NCBI RefSeq assembly: GCF_947487915.1
Contig: NZ_CANKYH010000006.1
Span: 62,001-126,000, forward strand
From: an uncultured Serinicoccus sp.
GTDB taxonomy: Bacteria > Actinomycetota > Actinomycetes > Actinomycetales > Dermatophilaceae
Reading direction: 5' to 3'
Length of the DNA stretch: 64,000 nt
The notes beneath the pieces were generated by a model that ran no database searches, was not told where the DNA came from, and was given only the letters and a program-made list of their open reading frames with translations. Shown here piece after piece: positions 34,148 through 41,255 of this stretch. Position 1 is the first letter of the stretch. Every line of letters starts with the position of its first letter. Both the position numbers and the translations under genes were made by a program.

Positions 34148-34186
34148 GGCGCCAGGGTATGCCGCGCACCCCACCTCGTCCGAAGT

Positions 34187-34228
34187 GGACAGTGGTTTCT
34201 GAGCCCCCGTCCCCAGAAACCGATGTCC
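34187..34228 (-). terminator. Hairpin after the guanidinium exporter gene
   Basis: GGACA-GT-GGTTTCTG (34187-34201) pairs with CAGAAACC-GA-TGTCC (34214-34228): 5 plus 8 bp around a 2x2 internal loop. It is seven bases from the stop of the exporter gene on the minus strand. No T-run follows. Confidence 0.6.
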
Positions 34229-34234
34229 AGAACC

Positions 34235-34570
34235 TCAGTGCGCGCCGCCCGAGGTGAGCTTCAGACCGACGATCCCGGCGATGATCGCGACCAGGCACAG
34301 CACGCGCGCGACCGTGGCCGGCTCCCCCAGCGCGACGATCCCGTAGGCCGCGGTGCCCACGACGCCGATCCCGACCCACACGGCATACCCCGTGCCGAGC
34401 GGGATCGTGCGCAGCGACCACCCCAGGCCCGCCATGCTCAGGGCCAGGGCCACCCCGAAGACGACGCTCGGCCACAGGCGGGTGAACCCCTCGGAGCGGG
34501 TGAGCGCCCCGGCCCACACGGCCTCGAGGACGCCGGAGACGACGAGGACGATCCATGACAGCGCAACCAT
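34235..34570 (-). CDS. gdx: Guanidinium exporter of the SMR family (Gdx/SugE type)
   Basis: A 111-aa small multidrug-resistance protein with four helices. The central Glu is in VVSGVLEAVWAGAL, with the Gdx words SEGFTRLWPSVVF and IPLGTGYAVWVGIGVVGTAAYG, so it belongs to the Gdx subgroup rather than EmrE-type drug pumps. Gdx works as a dual-topology dimer that exports guanidinium in exchange for protons. The ATG at 34570 follows GGGAGGG. A guanidine-III riboswitch aptamer lies 24 bases upstream, which fixes both the substrate and the control. Confidence 0.95.
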   Translation of the reverse strand: MVALSWIVLVVSGVLEAVWAGALTRSEGFTRLWPSVVFGVALALSMAGLGWSLRTIPLGTGYAVWVGIGVVGTAAYGIVALGEPATVARVLCLVAIIAGIVGLKLTSGGAH

Positions 34571-34594
34571 GATGACGCCCTCCCTGGGGCGTGC

Positions 34595-34634
34595 CACGTC
34601 GTCGTCGGTGCCGGGTACGACGTGCCTCGTCCGG
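34595..34634 (-). promoter_or_regulatory. Guanidine-III riboswitch (mini-ykkC-type, ykkC-III class)
   Basis: Read on the minus strand from 34634, the RNA begins CCGGACGAGG, then CACGTCGT (34624-34617), ACCCGG (34616-34611), CACCGACG, and ACGACGTG (34602-34595). CCGG pairs with CCGG of ACCCGG, and CACGTCGT pairs perfectly with ACGACGTG. From memory the known Thermobifida fusca aptamer has the same CCGGACGAGG and GUACCCGG words, with GCGCCGU/ACGGCGC in that stem, so the stem differs by compensating changes. It probably turns on the exporter when guanidinium binds. Confidence 0.92.
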
Positions 34635-34743
34635 GGATCCGCCCCTGCCGGGCGGCCCGGCCCCAGGATCTCACAGCCAGAGCGCCCGGGCCAGCCTCGC
34701 GGCCGGCGCCGGACCGGGGAGCGCGCGGCTAGGCTTGACGGTC

Positions 34744-35631
34744 GTGCAGACCCCCGCGACCGTTCTCGAGGTGCTCGACGCACCGGTATGGCGCGCCCGC
34801 GCCGCCGCGCACGCGCGCACCGTCGAGGCGCTCACCGCGGACCGGCTGGCACGCCGGGTCGAGGGGCGCACGCACCCGGTCGACGACTTCCTGTGGGAGT
34901 ACTACGCCTTCCGCCCTGCGCAGCTCGCCCGTTGGCACCCCGGGCAGGGCGTGGGCCTCGCGGACGGGCAGGAGCGGGAGGGGTGGAGCGGCTACCTCGT
35001 CGACGGGGCGGGCACGGCATACCTCGACGTCCGGCGGTTCGTGGAGCGGCGCGGACGCACCATCTCCTTCGTCCGTGACCTGCTGCGCGCGACGCTGTCC
35101 CGGCCGGGGAGGTTCGGCTGCTTCGGGCTGCACGAGTGGGCCATGGTCTACCGCGCCGACCGGGAGGACGTGCGTCACGACTGGCCGCTGCGGCTCGGCG
35201 CCGAGGGCACCGACGCCGTCGTCGAGAGCCACCAGGTCGCCTGCTCGCACTTCGACGCCCACCGGTTCTTCACCCCCGAGGCCGCGCCACGCAACACGCT
35301 GCGACCGACCCGGGAGGGCCAGCTCGACCTCGAGCAGCCGGGCTGCCTGCACGCCGGGATGGACCTCTACAAGTGGTGCTTCAAGCTCGCGCCGGCGGTG
35401 CCGAGCGACCTGACGCTGCAGGCCTTCCACCTGGCCCGCGACATCCGCGAGCTGGACATGCGCGCAGCCCCCTACGACCTGCGCGACCTCGGCTACGAGC
35501 CGGTGCGCATCGAGACGTCGGAGGGCAAGCGCAAGTACGCCGAGGCCCAGCGCGGGTTCGCCCGCCGCTCCAACGCGCTGCGCCAGCAGCTGCTGGAGGT
35601 GCTGGACCCGCTGGCTCAGACCAGCTGGTAG
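34744..35631 (+). CDS. Putative 3-methyladenine DNA glycosylase (actinobacterial family)
   Basis: A 295-aa soluble protein of a family that is common in actinobacteria and usually annotated as 3-methyladenine DNA glycosylase. Conserved blocks are DDFLWEYYAFRPAQLARWHPG, RFGCFGLHEWAMVYR, SHFDAHRFFTPEAAPRN and QPGCLHAGMDLYKWCFKL, followed by DIRELDMRAAPYDL. I see no proven glycosylase motif, so the function rests on family naming alone. GTG 34744 lies eight bases after TAGGCT. The 3' end overlaps the convergent ilvE by 16 bases. Confidence 0.75.
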   Translation: MQTPATVLEVLDAPVWRARAAAHARTVEALTADRLARRVEGRTHPVDDFLWEYYAFRPAQLARWHPGQGVGLADGQEREGWSGYLVDGAGTAYLDVRRFVERRGRTISFVRDLLRATLSRPGRFGCFGLHEWAMVYRADREDVRHDWPLRLGAEGTDAVVESHQVACSHFDAHRFFTPEAAPRNTLRPTREGQLDLEQPGCLHAGMDLYKWCFKLAPAVPSDLTLQAFHLARDIRELDMRAAPYDLRDLGYEPVRIETSEGKRKYAEAQRGFARRSNALRQQLLEVLDPLAQTSW

Positions 35632-36716
35632 AGCCAGCCGTGGCGGTCCTCGGCGCGGCCGTACTGGATGTCGAGGAGCTCGGAGCGCAGGTCCTCGGTG
35701 ACCTGGTGGTCGGTCGGCATGTCGAGCTCGCCGCCACTCCACGCGAGCCGGCCGACCGGGGTGATGACGGCCGCGGTGCCGCAGGCGAACACCTCGGTGA
35801 TCATTCCGGAGGCCACGCCGTCACGCCACTCGTCGAGGGTGAACCGGCGCTCCTCGACCTGGTGCCCGCGCTCGCGCAGCAGGTCGAGCAGGGAGGAGCG
35901 GGTGACGCCGGGCAGGATCGTGCCGGTCAGCTCGGGGGTGACCACGCGACCGTCGGCATACAGGAAGAAGAGGTTCATGCCGCCGAGCTCCTCGACGTAG
36001 CGGTGCTCCACCGCGTCGAGGAAGACGACCTGGTCGCAACCGTGCTCGATGCCCTCGGCCTGGCTGGCCAGCGACGCGGCGTAGTTGCCACCGCACTTGG
36101 CCGCACCGGTGCCGCCGGCGGCGGCCCGGACGTACTGGTCGCTGACCCACAGGCTGACCGGCTCGAGCCCGCCCGGGAAGTAGGAGCCGGCCGGGGAGGC
36201 GATGACGCTGAAGAGGTAGCGGTTGCTCGGGCGCACCCCCAGGGCCTCCTCGGTCGCGATCATGAAGGGACGCAGGTAGAGCGACATCTCACCGGCGTCC
36301 GCCCCCGGCACCCACCCCTGGTCGAGGGTGACGAGCTCCTTGATCGCGTCGAGGAACAGCGTCGGCGGCAGCTCGGGCATGGCCAGGCGACGGGCCGAGC
36401 TGTTGAAGCGCTCGGCGTTGCGCTCGGGGCGGAAGGTCCAGACCGTGCCGTCGGCGTGGCGGTAGGCCTTCATGCCCTCGAAGATCTCCTGGGCGTAGTG
36501 GAACACCGCCGCGGAGGGGTCGAGCGGGATCGGCCCGTAGGGCACCACCCGCGCGTCGTGCCACCCCTGCTCCTTGTCCCACTCCACCATCACCATGTGG
36601 TCGGTGAAGATGCTGCCGAAGCCGGGGTTGGCGAGCAGCTCGGCGATCTGCTCGGGGCCGCGGCGGGCGGGCGCCTCGGTGACGGCGAAGGAGGTGGACG
36701 TCGCTGTCTGGCTCAT
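35616..36716 (-). CDS. ilvE: Branched-chain amino-acid aminotransferase
   Basis: A 366-aa fold type IV PLP aminotransferase that makes the last step of Leu, Ile and Val. The PLP lysine is in GTGAAKCGGNYAASL, with EIFEGMKAYRHADG, FRPERNAERFNSSARRL and the late TEVFACGTAAVITPVG. The ATG at 36716 follows TACGCT by six bases (leaderless). It is divergent from a degenerate ketol-acid reductoisomerase paralogue, another branched-chain-pathway relative. Confidence 0.97.
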   Translation of the reverse strand: MSQTATSTSFAVTEAPARRGPEQIAELLANPGFGSIFTDHMVMVEWDKEQGWHDARVVPYGPIPLDPSAAVFHYAQEIFEGMKAYRHADGTVWTFRPERNAERFNSSARRLAMPELPPTLFLDAIKELVTLDQGWVPGADAGEMSLYLRPFMIATEEALGVRPSNRYLFSVIASPAGSYFPGGLEPVSLWVSDQYVRAAAGGTGAAKCGGNYAASLASQAEGIEHGCDQVVFLDAVEHRYVEELGGMNLFFLYADGRVVTPELTGTILPGVTRSSLLDLLRERGHQVEERRFTLDEWRDGVASGMITEVFACGTAAVITPVGRLAWSGGELDMPTDHQVTEDLRSELLDIQYGRAEDRHGWLYQLV

Positions 36717-36806
36717 GGCCGCAGCGTAGCCGCCTGACGCCTCGTCATCGCCAGGGGTGGACCTGACGTGGAGGCAACCGGCGGGGTGTCCGCCATCATG
36801 CGCCGA

Positions 36807-36872
36807 CTGTGCGCGGTGGTGGCCACGGTCCGTGTGGAGTCGTGGCCCTCCGCGGGCCACCAGCGCGCACAG
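36807..36872. other. Long hairpin between ilvE and the reductoisomerase paralogue
   Basis: Two 18-base arms (36807-36824 and 36855-36872) are reverse complements with a single mismatch, around a 30-base loop. They lie in the 212-base divergent region, away from both start codons. Role not evident. Confidence 0.5.
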
Positions 36873-36928
36873 CCCACCCCGTCTTGGCCTCGCGGCCACC
36901 GTCCACCAGCGCTCGGTAGGGTGTCGAC

Positions 36929-37795
36929 GTGAGCACCCTGGACCCCAGCAGCGCCGATCTGACCCTGCTTCAGGACCGCCAGGTGGCGGTGCTGGGCTTC
37001 GACGCCATGGGCGCTGCGCACGCGCTCAACCTGCGGGACAGCGGGGTGGACGTCTGGGTGGGCACGGACCCGGACAGTCGGCTCGCGGCCCGCGCGGAGC
37101 TCGAGGGCTTGCCCGTGTCGCCGCCCGAGCAGGCCGTCGAGCGCTGCGACATCATCCTCGTCCCGGGTGCCGGCCGGGGCGAGAACGAGCCGCGCCGGGT
37201 GACCGCTCTGGTCGAGGGGCACACGGAACCCGGCGACCTCGTCATCGTCACCAGCGCCTCCGCCGTCCGGGAGGGCCGGCTCACCGTCCCTGACGGGGTG
37301 GACCTGGCCATGCTCCGCAGCGTCGGCAGCGGCGACCGGGTGCGGGAGGAGTACCTCGACGGTCGCGGGTGTCCCGCCCTCGTCGCGGTGGCCCACGACC
37401 GCAGCGGCGCCGCCTGGGCGACGCTCACGGCGTACGCAGCGGCCATGGGGGCCTTGCGCTCCGGTGCCGTCGTCACGACCGTCGAGCACGAGAGCACGGC
37501 GATGGCGATCGCACGCGACCGCATCCAGGTGCCGCTGCAGGAGGCCCTCGAGAGCACCTTCGAGGACCTGGTGGGCCGCGGCGTGGAGCCCGAGGTCGCC
37601 TACGTCGCCCTCGTGCACGAGCTCAAGACGCAGGTCGACCAGATCTACGCGGCGGGCTTCGCCACCCAGCACGGGCCCTCCGGCCAGGCGGCCGGCGACC
37701 CTGCGGCGAGCAGCCGTCGCGAGGCGGCGGCGGGGGCCCACGCCCTGGAGCACGCCGGACGACAGGTCCGCGCCATGACCAGCTGGCTGCGCTGA
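36929..37795 (+). CDS. Ketol-acid-reductoisomerase-like protein, probably inactive
   Basis: A 288-aa paralogue of IlvC. The N-terminus LTLLQDRQVAVLGFDAMGAAHALNLRDSG follows IlvC, but the nucleotide loop GxGxxG has become GFDAMG (residues 23-28, second Gly replaced by Asp). The C-terminal helical part still reads GVEPEVAYVALVHELKTQVDQIY. The metal region, in IlvC TDLFGEQ, is here HESTAMAIARDRIQ, so the Mg2+-binding Asp and Glu are gone. It is also shorter than IlvC (about 330 aa). Leaderless: TAGGGT ends six bases before GTG. It may be regulatory or bind another ligand. Confidence 0.8.
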   Translation: MSTLDPSSADLTLLQDRQVAVLGFDAMGAAHALNLRDSGVDVWVGTDPDSRLAARAELEGLPVSPPEQAVERCDIILVPGAGRGENEPRRVTALVEGHTEPGDLVIVTSASAVREGRLTVPDGVDLAMLRSVGSGDRVREEYLDGRGCPALVAVAHDRSGAAWATLTAYAAAMGALRSGAVVTTVEHESTAMAIARDRIQVPLQEALESTFEDLVGRGVEPEVAYVALVHELKTQVDQIYAAGFATQHGPSGQAAGDPAASSRREAAAGAHALEHAGRQVRAMTSWLR

Positions 37796-37814
37796 CCCGG
37801 CCCCACCTCGCGGC

Positions 37815-38696
37815 TCAGCGCAGGAAGAGCGCACGCAGCCGCAGGGTGGTCAGCACCAGGCCGACGAGCGTCATGCCGACGAAGTAGAGCGCGTGCACCC
37901 CGGTCAGCGCGTCGACGTGGCCGACCGACAGCTGCCGCATCAGCTCCACCCCGTGCCACAGCGGCATCGCCATGATGGCCCACTGGATCCACTCCGGGTA
38001 GACCGCGATCGGGTACAAGGTCGCGGAGAAGAGGAACATCGGCAGCAGGGCGAAGTTGATGAGGTCCATCTGCTGGAAGCTGGTGAGGTAGCTCGTGACC
38101 CCCATGCCCAGCGCGGCGAAGCCCAGGGCGATGAGCACCGCCGCCGGCACCATGAGCAAGGACCACCACGACGTCACCAGACCCAGGGCCGCGATGACGC
38201 CGAGGAAGCCCAGGGCGTACAGGAAGCCACGGAAGAGGGCCATGAGGATCTCGCCGAGCGCGACGTCCAACGGCCCGAGCGAGGTCTGCAGCATCGCCTG
38301 GTAGAGCTTGGCGAAGCGCAGCTTGAAGAACACGTTCCACGTCGAGTCGTAGATCGCCCCGTTCATCGCCGAGGTCGCGAGGAGGGCGGGGGCGATGTAG
38401 GCGGCGTACTCCACCGGCTGGCCGCCCGGTCCGGTCACCGTGCCGACCAGCGCCCCCATGCCGATACCCATGGCCAGCAGGTAGAACACCGGCTCGAAGA
38501 ACCCGGAGGCGAGCACCATCCAGTTCTGGTTGCGGACCACGGCGAAGCCGCGCTCCAGGACGGCGCCGACGTTGCCGGACGCCAACGACGAGAGCCACGC
38601 GGGCCGCGGTATGCCGTGGCTCGCCGCCGCGGTGGCGTCGCCCGGTCCACGGTGCTCGCCCCGGCCCGCCGCCCGTTCCTGCCCCGGCGCGCTCAC
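37815..38696 (-). CDS. ABC-2 type transporter permease
   Basis: A 293-aa permease with six helices. ABC-2 family words are VLERGFAVVRNQNWMVLASGFFEPVFYLLAMGIGMG at the first helix and LINFALLPMFLFSATLYPI late. It starts at GTG 38696, overlapping the stop of the other permease by four bases. With that permease and the ATPase at 39606-40529 it makes a three-gene exporter of the NodI/NodJ or DrrAB type, having two different permease subunits. Substrate unknown. Confidence 0.92.
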   Translation of the reverse strand: MSAPGQERAAGRGEHRGPGDATAAASHGIPRPAWLSSLASGNVGAVLERGFAVVRNQNWMVLASGFFEPVFYLLAMGIGMGALVGTVTGPGGQPVEYAAYIAPALLATSAMNGAIYDSTWNVFFKLRFAKLYQAMLQTSLGPLDVALGEILMALFRGFLYALGFLGVIAALGLVTSWWSLLMVPAAVLIALGFAALGMGVTSYLTSFQQMDLINFALLPMFLFSATLYPIAVYPEWIQWAIMAMPLWHGVELMRQLSVGHVDALTGVHALYFVGMTLVGLVLTTLRLRALFLR

Positions 38697-39613
38697 GAGT
38701 GCAGCCTGCGGGTGTAGGAGCGGGTCGCCCAGACGACGCCGCCGACGGTGCAGGCCAGGAGGAAGACCAGGTGCACCGCGATCATCACCGGGGGGACGTC
38801 CGCGCCGTAGGACGCCACCCGGGCGAGCTGCGTCCCGTGCCACACCGGGCTGACCCACCCGATCCAGTGCAGCCACACCGGCATCGCCGAGAGCGGGAAG
38901 AACGTCCCCGCGAAGAGAAACATCGGCATGACCACGAAGCGCTGGATGAAGGCGAACTGGTAGGCCTCGTCCTCGATGGTCGAGGCATAGGCCTGCAGGG
39001 GCGTGCCGAACGCGGTGGCGGTCAGCACCCCGATCGGCACGACGAGCGCGGACTGCCAGAACCCGGACGGGGCGGCGCCGAAGGCCATCATGATCACCCA
39101 GAAGACACCCCCCTGGAGGACGAAGCGCAGGACCACCGCGAGGAGGTGGCCCCTGGCGATCTGCCCCGGCTCCAGGGGCGAGGCGGCGGGGCCGTAGTAC
39201 AGCCGCTGCCACTTGAAGCCGCTCATGACGGGGTAGGTCATCTCGGCGGTGACCGACATGACGACCGTCGACACGAGCAGGGCCGGCGCGACGAAGGTCA
39301 GGTAGTCGACGCCGTCGACGGGCCCCGTGCCCCGGTCGACGAGCTCGCCCAGTCCGACCCCGAGGGCGACCATGTAGAGCAGCGGCTGGAGCACGGCATA
39401 CACCGCGATCGGCAGCGCGAAGGCGCGCATCCCGCGCAGCGTCGTCTCGGCGTAGAACCAGGAGCCGGACCGCCGCGTGCGCGCCGCCATCTCGGTGTGC
39501 GGCGGCACCCTGCCGGAAGCGACCAGCCCGGCCGCGTCGAACTCCTGCGCACCGGTCCGGGTCGCTGCGGACCCGGGTTCGTCGGAGCCCGTGCCGTGGC
39601 TGAGCTCAGTCAA
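38693..39613 (-). CDS. ABC-2 type transporter permease
   Basis: A 306-aa permease. After a 50-residue polar N-terminus it has six helices, with ETTLRGMRAFALPIAVYAVLQPLLYMVALGVGLG first and FVVMPMFLFAGTFFPLSAMP late. It begins at a TTG (39613), inside the last codons of the ATPase gene. It is paralogous to the permease that follows, with which it overlaps by four bases. Together they form the membrane heterodimer of one exporter. Confidence 0.91.
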   Translation of the reverse strand: MTELSHGTGSDEPGSAATRTGAQEFDAAGLVASGRVPPHTEMAARTRRSGSWFYAETTLRGMRAFALPIAVYAVLQPLLYMVALGVGLGELVDRGTGPVDGVDYLTFVAPALLVSTVVMSVTAEMTYPVMSGFKWQRLYYGPAASPLEPGQIARGHLLAVVLRFVLQGGVFWVIMMAFGAAPSGFWQSALVVPIGVLTATAFGTPLQAYASTIEDEAYQFAFIQRFVVMPMFLFAGTFFPLSAMPVWLHWIGWVSPVWHGTQLARVASYGADVPPVMIAVHLVFLLACTVGGVVWATRSYTRRLHS

Positions 39614-40529
39614 CGAGCGACCTCCCGGTGAGGCGGAGGAAGACGTCCTCGAGGGAGGCGCGCCGCACCAGCGAGGTGACCGGGTGCAGCCCCCGCGAGG
39701 TGACCTCCTCCAGGGCGGCCTCGCCGTCGTGGGCGTAGACGAGGATGCGGTCGGGCAGCACCTCGTTGCGCTCGCCCACCCCGTCGAGCTGGGCCACGAC
39801 GGAGGCGTTGCGGGCCGAGCCGAAGCGCAGCTCCAGCACCTCGCGGGTCGAGTGCTCGCGGATGAGCGAGGAGGGGCTGCCCTGCGCCATGATCCGGCCG
39901 TGGTCGACCACGATGAGGCGGTCGCACAGCTGCTCGGCCTCGTCCATGAAGTGGGTCGTGACGACGAGGGTCGTGCCGGCCTCCTTGAGCCGGAAGAGCC
40001 GGTCCCAGAGGATGTGGCGGGCCTGCGGGTCCAGGCCGGTGGTCGGCTCGTCGAGCAGCAGGATCCGCGGCTCGTTGACGAGTCCGCGGGCGATGGTGAG
40101 GCGACGCTTCATGCCGCCGGAGAGCGCACTGACCTTGTCCCGGGCCTTGGCCTCCAGCTGGGCGAAGGCGAGCAGCTCGGCCGACTTGTCCACGAGGTAG
40201 GCCCGGGAGAGCCCGAAGTAGCGCCCGTACATCACGATGTTCTCGCGGACCCGCAGCTCCTCGTCGAGGTTGTCCTGCTGCGGCACCACACCGAGGTGGG
40301 CGCGCACCTGCGGGCCCTGGGCCCCCGGGTCCAGCCCCAGCACGGTGAGCTCACCGCCGTCCCGGTCGAGGGTGCCGCCGATCATCCGCATCGTGGTCGA
40401 CTTGCCCGCCCCGTTGGGCCCGAGCAGGCCGAAGCTCTCCCCCGCCTCGACGTCCAGGTCGATCCCGTCCACGGCGGTGAAGTCCCCATAGGTCTTGCGC
40501 AGCCCTCGGGCGGTGATCACGGCAGGCAC
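39606..40529 (-). CDS. ABC-2 type exporter ATP-binding protein
   Basis: A 307-aa ATPase. Walker A is GPNGAGKSTTMRM near residue 38, the signature LSGGMKRRLTIARGL, Walker B ILLLDEPTTGLDPQARH, and the H-loop VVTTHFMDEAEQL. The C-terminal part ends SLEDVFLRLTGRSL, as in DrrA/NodI-like proteins. GTG at 40529 gives VPAVITARGLRKTYG. It is the first gene of the three-gene exporter operon. Confidence 0.94.
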   Translation of the reverse strand: MPAVITARGLRKTYGDFTAVDGIDLDVEAGESFGLLGPNGAGKSTTMRMIGGTLDRDGGELTVLGLDPGAQGPQVRAHLGVVPQQDNLDEELRVRENIVMYGRYFGLSRAYLVDKSAELLAFAQLEAKARDKVSALSGGMKRRLTIARGLVNEPRILLLDEPTTGLDPQARHILWDRLFRLKEAGTTLVVTTHFMDEAEQLCDRLIVVDHGRIMAQGSPSSLIREHSTREVLELRFGSARNASVVAQLDGVGERNEVLPDRILVYAHDGEAALEEVTSRGLHPVTSLVRRASLEDVFLRLTGRSLVD

Positions 40530-40608
40530 GAGCCGAGACTCTACTGCGTCGCCCAGGGCCGGCCCACGGCTGATCCGGTATGCCGTCCCCCGCCGCGCGC
40601 GGCGACGG

Positions 40609-41112
40609 TCATCGTCCGCGCAGCACCGTCCGCAGGGTCGCGACGCCCGGCCCCGCGTCGGACCAGGGCACGCCCAGCTCGAGCACCGCCGCGGACGCGG
40701 TGGGCAGTCCCCCGTGCAGGGCCTCACGACCCTCGTCCTGCTCGCCGGTGTCAGTCAGCTCCCACGCGGTGCTCGACATCACCGGCTCGTGACCGACGAC
40801 CCAGAGCACCTCGACCCCGTCGGGCACCTCCCGGACCGCCTCGAGGACCCCGTCGATGCCGCCGTCGTAGATGCGCCGGGTGGACCACGTCTCCAGCGCG
40901 CGGTCGCCCAGCACGTGCTGCAGCGTCTGCTGCGCCCTGGCCGCGGTGGAGACCAGCGCCAGCGCCGGCAGCCAGCCGGCGTCCACGAGGGCGCGCCCCA
41001 GCACCGCCGCGTCGTGCTCACCGCGCGCGGCGAGCACGCGGGCGTGGTCACCCCCCGGGCCGGGCGGGGTGTTCTCGGCCTTGGCGTGCCGGATGAGCAC
41101 GAGGGTGGGCAT
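40609..41112 (-). CDS. SixA-type phosphohistidine phosphatase
   Basis: A 167-aa histidine phosphatase. The catalytic motif RHAKAE is in LVLIRHAKAENTPPG, and the second His is in VVGHEPVMSS. It removes phosphate from phosphohistidine proteins; in E. coli SixA acts on the PTS. The ATG lies within a GGCATACC octamer, with AGGAGG seven bases upstream. It is separate from the exporter operon that follows. Confidence 0.9.
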   Translation of the reverse strand: MPTLVLIRHAKAENTPPGPGGDHARVLAARGEHDAAVLGRALVDAGWLPALALVSTAARAQQTLQHVLGDRALETWSTRRIYDGGIDGVLEAVREVPDGVEVLWVVGHEPVMSSTAWELTDTGEQDEGREALHGGLPTASAAVLELGVPWSDAGPGVATLRTVLRGR

Positions 41113-41255
41113 ACCTCGACCTCCTGGTCGTCCTCGGGACCGCTCCGGCGTGGGTGTTCGCCCCGCGGTCTCCTCCGAGACTAGCCGGGAACGGCCGCAG
41201 GGCCGGGCGGCTCTCGCCGCCACGGCCCTGCGTCCACCTCCGGTCGTGCCGACCG

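Noticed and set aside
34571..34740. Guanidine-I (ykkC) or guanidine-II riboswitch before the Gdx gene.
   Set aside because: The conserved words of class I and the paired ACGR loops of class II are absent. The class III pattern fits much better.
34744..35631. A firm call as DNA glycosylase.
   Set aside because: The family is commonly given that name, but I see no HhH-GPD or AlkA/MPG motif, so the call is kept as putative.
37815..40529. The ABC-2 exporter as part of a biosynthetic gene cluster.
   Set aside because: No synthase, tailoring enzyme or resistance gene is adjacent; the neighbours are housekeeping genes.
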